From: Sulfurimonas sp. HSL3-2
GTDB taxonomy: Bacteria; Campylobacterota; Campylobacteria; Campylobacterales; Sulfurimonadaceae
Direction: 5' to 3'
NCBI RefSeq assembly: GCF_039645965.1
Contig: NZ_CP147917.1
Coordinates: 1,364,001 to 1,428,000 of the forward strand
DNA: 64,000 bases
In this document: positions 56,740 through 64,000 of the stretch, piece by piece
Numbering within the stretch: the first letter of the stretch is position 1
Layout of the letters: every line of letters starts with the position of its first letter
Notes under the pieces: model-generated
Databases searched by the model: none
What the model saw: only the letters and a program-made list of their open reading frames with translations
What the model was told of the DNA's origin: nothing
Program-made: the position numbers and the translations under genes

Positions 56740-57877
56740 CAATTTCCTCTTTAGTGATAGTTAACGGCGGCAATAGTCTTAATGTGTTTCTACCCGCTTT
56801 TAAAACCATAACACCGTTTTCTCTTGCACTGTTTATAACCTTTGACAAAGTATCTGCATCTTTAACACGCAGACCGCACATCATTCCGATACCCACTTTT
56901 TCCAAGAAAATATCTTTATGCAGGTTATAAAATCTCTCCAGGGCTTTGTCAAAAAGAAGCATCCCTATCTCCAGGTCTCCGCTTTGTTCATACTCACCGA
57001 GGATATCCATCACTTCACAGATCGCAGTAGAACTCAGATAGTTCCCTCCAAACGTCGAACCGTGGTCACCCGGACTGAAGATATCTTTTAACGTAGTCAT
57101 AACGACACCCACAGGTACGCCGCCGCCCACGCCTTTTGCAAGACTTACGATATCCGGCTCTATCTCATAATGGTTTGAAGCCAGGAACTTCCCTGTTCTG
57201 TAAACACCTGTCTGCACCTCATCTACGATAAGCAGAATATCTCTGCTTTTTAGGAACTTCGCCAACTTCTGGACTTTTTCTTTGTCTTGAGGCTGAACCC
57301 CGCCCTCGCCCTGTACAAGTTCTATCATAACGGCTACGGTATGGTCATCGACCAGGCTTTCTATCTCGTCGATGTTTTTTGCATAGACGAAACCGTCAGG
57401 AAACGGTCCGAAATAGTTATGCATACTCTCTTGACCCGTTGCTTTGACAGTCGTGATAGTACGTCCGTGAAACGAGTGGTCTAGTGTAATGATCTTATAT
57501 TTTTTTATCTGTCCGTCTTTTTCCCCGTACTTGCGTGCTATCTTGATGGCACCCTCGTTTGCTTCAGCCCCGCTGTTTCCGAAGAAACATTTCATATCAT
57601 AGCCGCTTGCTTTTACAAGTTTCTCAGCAGCACGAGCTTGGGGTGCGATGTAGTAAAGGTTTGACATATGGATCATATCTTTTACCTGAGCGCATAAAGC
57701 GTTTGTAAGTCTCTCGTTACCGTGACCCACGCTCACAACTGCGATACCCGAAGTAAAATCTATATAATCTTTTCCGTTTGCATCTATTAATTTTGCGTTT
57801 TTACCGCTTACAAACTCTACGTCCGCTCTTGCGTATGTAGGTAAAACATATTTGTTATCTAATTCTTTTGTTGTCAT
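56696..57877 (-). CDS. argD: Acetylornithine aminotransferase ArgD
   Basis: 393-residue class III PLP aminotransferase of arginine synthesis. TFGGNYLSSTAICEV, LLIVDEVQTGVYRTGK (PLP Asp), and SLAKGVGGGVPVG with the PLP lysine are present. Substrate preference (acetylornithine versus succinyl-diaminopimelate) cannot be told from sequence; many bacteria use one enzyme for both. Confidence 0.93.
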   Translation of the reverse strand: MTTKELDNKYVLPTYARADVEFVSGKNAKLIDANGKDYIDFTSGIAVVSVGHGNERLTNALCAQVKDMIHMSNLYYIAPQARAAEKLVKASGYDMKCFFGNSGAEANEGAIKIARKYGEKDGQIKKYKIITLDHSFHGRTITTVKATGQESMHNYFGPFPDGFVYAKNIDEIESLVDDHTVAVMIELVQGEGGVQPQDKEKVQKLAKFLKSRDILLIVDEVQTGVYRTGKFLASNHYEIEPDIVSLAKGVGGGVPVGVVMTTLKDIFSPGDHGSTFGGNYLSSTAICEVMDILGEYEQSGDLEIGMLLFDKALERFYNLHKDIFLEKVGIGMMCGLRVKDADTLSKVINSARENGVMVLKAGRNTLRLLPPLTITKEEIDEGFKRLNIAVSSL

Positions 57878-57915
57878 GTCACAACCTTTATACTATTTTC
57901 TATTCTTTATAAGGA

Positions 57916-57921
57916 ATTATA
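57916..57921 (-). promoter_or_regulatory. Putative -10 (TATAAT) for argD
   Basis: Exact minus-strand TATAAT 38 bases upstream of argD in the gap after the molybdopterin enzyme. Confidence 0.4.
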
Positions 57922-57965
57922 CATCTAATCATCAAAAGAATTATTTAACTCTTTTGAAAACTAAA

Positions 57966-59696
57966 CTATCCGATCTTTATTTGCACCTTATTCTCCTGAA
58001 AAACAGCGCTGTTACCTTCATAGCTTTTCTTACATGGTGTGAGGTTGTTCACTCCGTCCGTTCCTGAGTAGATAAGTACACAGTCGGGTCTTAGTCTGCT
58101 GTCCAGTCCCGCAGGCAGAGTCACGCTTCCCGTTTCTGAGACGACTTCGAGCATCTGTCCCTCTATGTAACCTAGAGAAGGGTTTACGTAGACTTTATTG
58201 TCCACCTTGAACTGTGAGTTTAGGCTTGCAGGCGACTTACATGTAATGAGAAAAAGGTCCTCGTTCATGTCAAAGTCTATATCCACTTCATCCAAAAATG
58301 CGAACTCTTCATCATCTGTCGTAAAACCCTCTTCGTAAGCTACTCTGCTTCGTCCTTTGACTTTTAAAAGACCGCCCTCGTCCGCTTCGCCAAAAGATCT
58401 GAAATGTTCTATGTACTCTGCTTCGCTCTTTAGCTCGATACCGAACTCATCGCATAAGATGCGTGCGAGTCCATACTCGCTTATGCCGATCTCGCTCTCT
58501 TTTTGCTTTGGCATCATCGAGAGATAATGCGTGCCGTAGTAGGTACGTATATCATCTTTTTCCAGGAAACTCTTTGCAGGGATGACAAGGTCAGCCGCAG
58601 CCGAGGTCTGGTTTTCATACAGCCCGAAATAGACAAGGTTTTCTACCTTCTCCAGCTCCGCTTTTACTCTTGCAGTGTCCGGCATCTGGTTTAGAGGATT
58701 TGTGCCTTGGATGAACACGGTATCAAACTGGCTGAACTTCGTGTCTACCTTGCTGACCTTTTTTGCCTTTAGCGTAAAAGGTGAGTCTATACCCTCTCTT
58801 GAAGAACCGAGGTAACTCACTCCGCATCCCTCTTTTCCAAAAAGCCCGAGTAGCGCGGCAAAAGAGTCAATGGCACGCATCACATCTGCACCGTCAAGAT
58901 ATTTTTGTATCCCCACTCCGCAGAGAATGGCTACTTTTTTACCGTTGATGATCTCTAAAAACTTTCCGATATCGCCAAGGGTCGCACCTATCTCCTCCAG
59001 CACGGCTTTGACACGTACAGTTTGAGTAAGTTCATAAAAATCTTCATGTTCTGTGGCACAACTGCTTACAAATGCATGGTCAACACTGCCTTCTATACAC
59101 AAAAAACGTGAAAGCAGCATGGCGAACTGCATATCTCCATGTGGTTTTAACTGCACATGCAGGTCTGCCATGTCGGCTGCCTTTGTCTTTACAGGGTCGA
59201 TGACGATGATACGTTTCTCTTTTAAAAGCGGCAGAAGATGTGACGAGGTCGTGTGCGGATTTCGTCCCCAAAATACGACTACTTCAGATTTTGCTATCTG
59301 TTCTGGGCTCATAACGTCGTTGTGCCCCCGCCCCGCGATGATGCCCGCTTCCCCTGCTCCGTCGCAAAGAGTTCCATCAGTCAATGTCGCACCGTGAGAT
59401 GCAAAAAAGTAGTCTGTCACCTCCTGCATCAGTCCAAAGTTTCCGTGACCTCTGTAGTGAAGGATATTCTGACTCTCTTTAATGATCTTTTTCAGATGTG
59501 CAAGCGCCTCATCCATGGTGATCGCTTCACCCTTATACCTTGGTGTCTCAATCCTTGCAAACTCTTCATAATGGTTCAGATGCGGACATAAAAACCCTTG
59601 CGTAAACCCCTTTTTTAGAGCCTTTAACTTTCCTCCGTCATACTCAATGGTACAGGCATCAAAACAGTCAAGCGGACAAGCAGTAAGATTACTCAT
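57966..59696 (-). CDS. Molybdopterin (bis-MGD) oxidoreductase, substrate unknown
   Basis: 576-residue enzyme, short for its family (often 700 or more). A [4Fe-4S] site is formed by Cys7, Cys11, Cys15 and Cys37 (CPLDCFDAC...FLCPH). GAGEAG and GRNPHTTSSHLLP fit the cofactor-binding domain, and LCDGAG offers a Cys that could bind Mo. No Tat signal, so cytoplasmic. No Fe-S or membrane subunit is adjacent; instead it overlaps a HlyD-like gene by 8 bp. Formate dehydrogenase or an unknown reductase are both possible. Confidence 0.85.
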   Translation of the reverse strand: MSNLTACPLDCFDACTIEYDGGKLKALKKGFTQGFLCPHLNHYEEFARIETPRYKGEAITMDEALAHLKKIIKESQNILHYRGHGNFGLMQEVTDYFFASHGATLTDGTLCDGAGEAGIIAGRGHNDVMSPEQIAKSEVVVFWGRNPHTTSSHLLPLLKEKRIIVIDPVKTKAADMADLHVQLKPHGDMQFAMLLSRFLCIEGSVDHAFVSSCATEHEDFYELTQTVRVKAVLEEIGATLGDIGKFLEIINGKKVAILCGVGIQKYLDGADVMRAIDSFAALLGLFGKEGCGVSYLGSSREGIDSPFTLKAKKVSKVDTKFSQFDTVFIQGTNPLNQMPDTARVKAELEKVENLVYFGLYENQTSAAADLVIPAKSFLEKDDIRTYYGTHYLSMMPKQKESEIGISEYGLARILCDEFGIELKSEAEYIEHFRSFGEADEGGLLKVKGRSRVAYEEGFTTDDEEFAFLDEVDIDFDMNEDLFLITCKSPASLNSQFKVDNKVYVNPSLGYIEGQMLEVVSETGSVTLPAGLDSRLRPDCVLIYSGTDGVNNLTPCKKSYEGNSAVFQENKVQIKIG

Positions 59697-60486
59697 CTTT
59701 AAACTCTATCTGTACCAGTTTTGAAAATCTCTGCGGAGTCTTTACGATTATCTCTGCTTTGTAGCTAGAGATATGCGTCTCATCCGTAATATTCCAGAGT
59801 CTGTCTATCTTATACTCCGTCTTTTTACCGTCAATAAATATCTTTTTATTCTCTATGCCTTTTACGTCTTCCTCATCAAGATAGACAGTAAGGATCGCTT
59901 TTGAGACATCTGCTATCTTTGCAAGCGGTGTCGACATAGCGACGACCTGTCCCTCTTTGACCATCAGGTCATACAGAACATACCCTTTTGCACTCAAGTG
60001 CTTGTCTTTTACAGACTTGTTAAGCCTTGCTATCTGCAAAGAGGTGTCAAGCAACTGCATCTTTAGGCTGTCGAGCTCTTTTTTTGTAGAGAGATACTGG
60101 TTTTGTGTAGTATAAAGGTCGTAAAACTCTTTATCTTTTTCCACGGTCGATTTGATCTTCAAGACTTTGATACGGTCATAGTTTATATTTTTCTTTTCCA
60201 ATATATCTTGATAGTTTTTTACGATCTCTTCATCCAGTTTTATAGTGTCGTCTAAAAGAGTAGTCTTCTGCTTTAACTGCTTTAATTCTACCAGATCAAG
60301 TTCATCGTCAAGTTTTATATAATCCCCGTTATCAAGAACCTTTCCAAGTTTTTTCTCATCCGTAAAAACAACTTGGGCAGATACGTTTGAGGAGATAGTC
60401 CTGATCTCATACGGCTCGATTTTTGAATAATATACTTTTGCATTTAAAGATGCCGTAACTAAGGCTAATAAGATAAGTCTATTCAC
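59689..60486 (-). CDS. Short HlyD-like periplasmic adaptor protein
   Basis: 265-residue protein with a signal peptide (NRLILLALVTASLNA), a first lipoyl-like segment (SSNVSAQVVFTDEKKLGKVLDNGDYI), a coiled-coil hairpin (about 70-170, very Lys/Leu-rich), a second lipoyl half (AKGYVLYDLMVKEGQVV) and a beta-barrel end. It resembles a minimal membrane-fusion protein without a membrane anchor. It starts an operon with the molybdopterin enzyme, with the paralogous TolC four genes away. Confidence 0.75.
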   Translation of the reverse strand: MNRLILLALVTASLNAKVYYSKIEPYEIRTISSNVSAQVVFTDEKKLGKVLDNGDYIKLDDELDLVELKQLKQKTTLLDDTIKLDEEIVKNYQDILEKKNINYDRIKVLKIKSTVEKDKEFYDLYTTQNQYLSTKKELDSLKMQLLDTSLQIARLNKSVKDKHLSAKGYVLYDLMVKEGQVVAMSTPLAKIADVSKAILTVYLDEEDVKGIENKKIFIDGKKTEYKIDRLWNITDETHISSYKAEIIVKTPQRFSKLVQIEFKDE

Positions 60487-60591
60487 TTTTTTATCCTTAA
60501 AATTTTATATGCATTCTACTCATATAACACTTTTAAAAAGATAAGTAAACACATATAAACTCATATTCATATTTATTTTGATAATATTACA

Positions 60592-60597
60592 TATAAT
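60592..60597 (+). promoter_or_regulatory. Putative -10 (TATAAT) for cheV
   Basis: Exact TATAAT 18 bases before the start codon, divergent from the HlyD-like gene. Confidence 0.5.
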
Positions 60598-60615
60598 CGC
60601 ACAAAGGATAATGGT

Positions 60616-61566
60616 ATGTCCGTTTTAGACAATGTTGACGCATCCACAAATTTAGCAAAAAACAATGAAGTACAACTACTGGTATTTAGAGTCAGTGACA
60701 ATCCCGACTCGGCTTATTACGCTATAAATGTCTTTAAAACACGTGAGGTCGTCGAATCTAAAAATCATTATCTGACGCAGATCCCGTCTGCACATCCTTT
60801 GTTAGAGGGTACTATCACCCTAAGAGGAATCCAGATCCCTATATTGAATCTTCCGGCATGGCTGCATATCACTCTTACTAAAGATGAGATAAAAAAATCA
60901 AATATCCTGATATGTGATTTTAACGGTATCATCATCGGTCTTCGTATCATGTCCGCATACAGAGTTATCAAGAAAAACTGGAACGAGATGCATGCGCCCG
61001 ACAGCTACAGAGTGGGTGACGACAATGTCGTTATCAACGATACAAGACTCGAAGACGGAAATATGTGTCTTATCTTGGACTATGAGAAACTGCTGGCAGA
61101 CGTAGTGCCTCAAGCTATGGTAGATGTCAATGAAGGCAAAAGAGCTCTTCAAGAGGTAGAGATACCGGCTAAACTGAAAAAAGGGACGATCTTAGTTGCA
61201 GAAGACTCTAAAACTGCACAGAAACATCTGATGCAGATATTTGATAATGCTTCATTAAAATATAAGATATTCAACAACGGAAAGCTGCTTCTAGAATATA
61301 TATTTTCACGTGAAGACCCGACAGCCATCCCTGTGGTCATAACGGATATAGAGATGCCGGAGGTTTCAGGTTTTACGGTTGTAAAAGAGTTAAGAGCTGA
61401 TCCTAGGACATCAAAGATACCGCTTATCGTCAACAGTTCGATGACAGGTGAGAACAATAAACGTGAAGCGACTACACTAGGAGCCGACGGTTTCATAGAT
61501 AAGACGAAAAGTCACAACATCATACCTCTTATCGTGCAGGCTATGAACGAAAGAGGTCATCTGTAG
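60616..61566 (+). CDS. cheV: Chemotaxis protein CheV
   Basis: 316-residue coupling protein: CheW domain (about 15-165; NHYLTQIPSAHPLLEGTITLRG) plus a response-regulator receiver (about 190-310) with VVITDIEMPEVSGF (phosphorylated Asp) and NSSMTGE. It links receptors to CheA and adapts through phosphorylation. Convergent with the diguanylate cyclase. Confidence 0.95.
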   Translation: MSVLDNVDASTNLAKNNEVQLLVFRVSDNPDSAYYAINVFKTREVVESKNHYLTQIPSAHPLLEGTITLRGIQIPILNLPAWLHITLTKDEIKKSNILICDFNGIIIGLRIMSAYRVIKKNWNEMHAPDSYRVGDDNVVINDTRLEDGNMCLILDYEKLLADVVPQAMVDVNEGKRALQEVEIPAKLKKGTILVAEDSKTAQKHLMQIFDNASLKYKIFNNGKLLLEYIFSREDPTAIPVVITDIEMPEVSGFTVVKELRADPRTSKIPLIVNSSMTGENNKREATTLGADGFIDKTKSHNIIPLIVQAMNERGHL

Positions 61567-61570
61567 TCTT

Positions 61571-63118
61571 CTAGTAGCTGACTCTGTTCTTACCCTCTTT
61601 TTTGGACCTGTAAAGAAGTTCATCGACTCTTTTATAGATAATATCTTCAGTATCGCCCTCTTTGACCTCTGTCAGACCGATACTGATAGTTATCTTTCTA
61701 TCTTTTAAAGTGTCTAAAGTATCTTCTACACTCTCTCTTATCTTATCGGCGACTTTTATTGTCTGCTGCAGCGTTGTATGAGGAAACAATATAATAAACT
61801 CTTCACCGCCGACTCTAAAAAGATGATCATTTTCCCGTATGCAGGAATCAACTAATTTTGACATCTCGACTAATACTTTGTCCCCCGCCTGATGACCATA
61901 TAGATCGTTAATCTTTTTAAAGTCATCGATATCGTACATCAAGATTGAAAACTGTGTCTTATATCTGCTAAACGTAGATAAAAGCTCTCCAAGTCTTTTA
62001 TTGTATGACTTTCTATTATTTACTTTGGTGAGTTCATCTATATATGCCTGATTTTCTATCTCTTTTTGTACAAGATGCAGTTCAGTCAAATCTCTGCTGA
62101 TCCCTAAAATACCTGCATCCCCATCCTCATCATAATAAAAAGGTATCTTTTGAGTTAAAAGGTACACCTTTGTACCGTTTGGATAGGTGACCCACTCATA
62201 ATTTGAACGAGTCTTCTTCTCTTGTAACATCTTTTCGTCCATATCTCTGAAGAGTTTTGCCATCTCATGCGGAAACAGCTCAAAATCATCATGACCTATC
62301 ATCTCCTCTTTCGATTTTCCTACAAATCTTAAAAATGCGTTGTTACAGCCAAAATACTTAAAGTCTTTATCTTTAAAAAATATCAGATCATCTGTCTGAT
62401 TGATTATTGAATCGAGTAATATATTTTTAGAATTGATCTCTTTTATATTATTGAAGATACTTTTATCGATATTGTCGATATCTATCAGAGGAAAGTTTGA
62501 ATAGTTGAAGTCCTTCTTTTCTAGCTTCTCATTAATGATATTTATAGGGTTGATAAGAATTTTATTCAACATAAATATCAACATAAATAAAGAGATGACA
62601 GACATTGTGACAATGGCGATTAATTTATAACTCAATGTACTGCTTATATATCTTTTAAAATTTTTGGGATTTATCTCTACAAGTAAAATATAGTGTTCAG
62701 GTTTAGAGAGATTCGTTGTTGTAAGAGTTTTACAGACCAGCCTATTTACACTGAAGTCATGCACCTGTATGAACTCATCTACTCCTATACATTCAAAAGA
62801 GTTATAGTCTCTGTCTATATAATTAGTATTTGAAGAGAAATAAACCTTATCATTCTTTACCAATGACAATGAGAGGATCATATTATTTATATCGCTGTTG
62901 GATTTAATGTACCGGGATATCTTGTTTGAATCATTTTCATCTATAAGCAGAGACAGATCATTGTTAAAACTGTCTATCTCCCGTACGATATCATCTTTTT
63001 CATGTTTTGCGAGATTATTATAATCTAGAGTATATTCGATTACTGAATATATAGAGGATGCTATAAACATGGCAAAAAATAAAATTAGCCAAAAAGTCTT
63101 TAAACTGTATCTACCCAT
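61571..63118 (-). CDS. Membrane diguanylate cyclase with PAS and intact GGEEF
   Basis: 515-residue c-di-GMP synthase: two membrane helices (about 8-28 and 165-188) around a periplasmic sensor, a PAS domain (LLDSIINQTDDLIFFKDKD), and a GGDEF domain with FRVGGEEFIILFP. The inhibitory I-site RxxD (RENDHLF) stands in its normal place, so product feedback is likely. It is the only one of the three GGDEF-type proteins here with a complete active site. Confidence 0.95.
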   Translation of the reverse strand: MGRYSLKTFWLILFFAMFIASSIYSVIEYTLDYNNLAKHEKDDIVREIDSFNNDLSLLIDENDSNKISRYIKSNSDINNMILSLSLVKNDKVYFSSNTNYIDRDYNSFECIGVDEFIQVHDFSVNRLVCKTLTTTNLSKPEHYILLVEINPKNFKRYISSTLSYKLIAIVTMSVISLFMLIFMLNKILINPINIINEKLEKKDFNYSNFPLIDIDNIDKSIFNNIKEINSKNILLDSIINQTDDLIFFKDKDFKYFGCNNAFLRFVGKSKEEMIGHDDFELFPHEMAKLFRDMDEKMLQEKKTRSNYEWVTYPNGTKVYLLTQKIPFYYDEDGDAGILGISRDLTELHLVQKEIENQAYIDELTKVNNRKSYNKRLGELLSTFSRYKTQFSILMYDIDDFKKINDLYGHQAGDKVLVEMSKLVDSCIRENDHLFRVGGEEFIILFPHTTLQQTIKVADKIRESVEDTLDTLKDRKITISIGLTEVKEGDTEDIIYKRVDELLYRSKKEGKNRVSY

Positions 63119-63135
63119 CTATTTTCTAGCCTTAT

Positions 63136-63141
63136 ATTATA
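63136..63141 (-). promoter_or_regulatory. Putative -10 (TATAAT) for the diguanylate cyclase
   Basis: Exact TATAAT on the minus strand 17 bases upstream of the start. Confidence 0.4.
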
Positions 63142-63219
63142 TATCGTTAATAAAGACTTTACTGATTAGATCATAAAACTATGCTGAAAGAATTATTTAT
63201 GTAAAAAAGAGAAGAAGAG

Positions 63220-63247
63220 GCTTACATGTAAAGGTTTACATGTAAGC
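63220..63247 (-). terminator. Terminator hairpin of oadB made from two TTACATGTAA copies
   Basis: GCTTACATGTAAA and TTTACATGTAAGC form a perfect 13-bp stem with a 2-base GG/CC loop. On the oadB transcript a CTCTTCTTCTCTTTTTTT tract follows. This has the form of a rho-independent terminator, built from the repeated palindrome. Confidence 0.7.
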
Positions 63248-63257
63248 AGACCTCTTT

Positions 63258-64000
63258 CTATTTGAAGAGAGAAAGAAGTACACCTGCTGCAACAGCAGAA
63301 CCGATAACACCTGCAACGTTTGGACCCATTGCATGCATTAAAAGCATATTTGTTCTGTCATACTCCATACCGACTTTGTTCGATACACGAGCTGCCATAG
63401 GAACCGCTGAAACTCCAGCTGAACCGATAAGAGGATTGATCTTTGTTCCAGGGAACATATTCATGATCTTCGCCATAAGTACACCCGCTGCAGTTCCTAC
63501 TGAGAATGCAACGATACCAAGTGCTAAGATCGCAAGAGTATCCGGTACTAAGAACTGATCAGCTGCAAGTTTAGAACCTACACCAAGACCTAAGAAGATA
63601 GTAACGATATTGATCAATGCATTTTGCATAGTATCTGAAAGACGATCAACAACACCCGACTCTTTTAAGAAGTTACCGAACATAAACGCACCGATTAGAG
63701 GCGTTGAGTCTGGAAGAACTAAAATAGAAAGCGTTAAAACCACAATCGGGAAGATCAGCTTTTCTATACGAGACACGTGACGAAGCGTAGTCATCTTGAT
63801 ACGACGCTCTTTATCATTTGTAAGCGCTTTCATGATCGGAGGCTGGATGATAGGAACCATAGCCATGTACGAATATGAAGCAACCGCGATAGCACCTAAA
63901 AGTTCAGGAGCAAGGTTTGTAGCGATAAAGATCGAAGTCGGACCGTCTGCCCCGCCGATGATCGAAATAGCAGAAGCTTGTTTCAACGTGAAATCAAAGA
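63258..64000 (-). CDS. oadB: Na+-translocating decarboxylase beta subunit (partial)
   Basis: Membrane subunit of a sodium-pumping oxaloacetate (or methylmalonyl-CoA/glutaconyl-CoA) decarboxylase, cut by the window end: the frame stays open to base 64000, so the N-terminus is missing. Visible blocks are [15 protein letters not shown], the [15 protein letters not shown] loop, and the final [26 protein letters not shown], all typical. It may use the biotin carboxylase coded at 4.8 kb indirectly, through C4 acid metabolism. It ends in a hairpin terminator. Confidence 0.93.
   Translation of the reverse strand, partial: FDFTLKQASAISIIGGADGPTSIFIATNLAPELLGAIAVASYSYMAMVPIIQPPIMKALTNDKERRIKMTTLRHVSRIEKLIFPIVVLTLSILVLPDSTPLIGAFMFGNFLKESGVVDRLSDTMQNALINIVTIFLGLGVGSKLAADQFLVPDTLAILALGIVAFSVGTAAGVLMAKIMNMFPGTKINPLIGSAGVSAVPMAARVSNKVGMEYDRTNMLLMHAMGPNVAGVIGSAVAAGVLLSLFK

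Noticed and set aside
1-64000. CRISPR arrays, tRNA and rRNA genes
   Set aside because: No regularly spaced direct repeats, and no cloverleaf or rRNA-like sequence noticed by eye. A tRNAscan/Infernal run would settle small RNAs.

Overview
The window looks like chromosomal sequence of a Campylobacterota (epsilonproteobacterial) bacterium, most likely Sulfurimonas or a close relative. This is an inference from gene content: an lpxB-gnnB-gnnA-lpxA-like lipid A cluster, a stand-alone biotin carboxylase of the pyruvate-carboxylase type plus a Na+-pumping decarboxylase beta subunit, flagellar/chemotaxis genes (fliL, cheV, an MCP), a Q/mo5U tRNA gene (cmoB), many TAATG/ATGA gene overlaps, and promoters that show a clear TATAAT with no obvious -35. 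Genes are packed tightly on both strands. I saw no rRNA, tRNA or CRISPR.

Layout. 0-3.8 kb: lipid A genes (lpxB, gnnB, gnnA, an LpxA-like protein without its catalytic histidines). 3.8-7.0 kb: an AraC/GyrI regulator, a biotin carboxylase, a rhodanese. 7.0-9.6 kb: an AT-rich accessory patch with a RloA/RloB-type defence pair and a broken gene remnant. 9.6-23.5 kb: dsbD, a 690-residue duplicated envelope protein, the proline-use pair putA-putP, and a thioredoxin-domain / degenerate GGDEF-PilZ / PPK2 operon. 23.6-27.9 kb: a TolC-MacA-MacB type efflux operon. 27.9-33.1 kb (minus strand): nadE-degT-lpxK-argB-thrC. 33.2-36.6 kb: a DUF455 protein, a zinc-ribbon/HEPN gene that looks like an accessory insertion, and an MsrA-thioredoxin-MsrB fusion. 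36.6-45.7 kb: chemoreceptor, MBL hydrolase, thioesterase, cmoB, CDF metal exporter, DUF3365 haem protein, PAS/degenerate GGDEF protein, ABC-F ATPase, GNAT. 45.7-52.7 kb: rny, 5-FCL, tlpA-like, ftsY, radA, carbonic anhydrase, fliL, acpS. 52.7-60.5 kb: thiS, a degenerate helicase-like protein, 5'-nucleotidase, MidA-like methyltransferase, a second TolC, argD, a molybdopterin oxidoreductase and a short HlyD-like protein. 60.6-64 kb: cheV, an active-looking diguanylate cyclase, and oadB running off the end.

Themes. Envelope building (lipid A with probable amide-linked chains, lpxK, two TolC-type exporters) and redox repair (DsbD, MsrA-Trx-MsrB, TlpA-like, DUF255) recur. Three c-di-GMP-type proteins are present, only one of which keeps a GG(D/E)EF motif. 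The least explained signals are the palindrome TTACATGTAA (13 exact copies in 64 kb, in genes and between them, twice paired into terminator-like hairpins), the LpxA paralogue with no catalytic histidine, the zinc-ribbon HEPN gene with an integron-attC-like half site over its stop codon, and a free-standing degenerate DEAD-box RecA2 domain.
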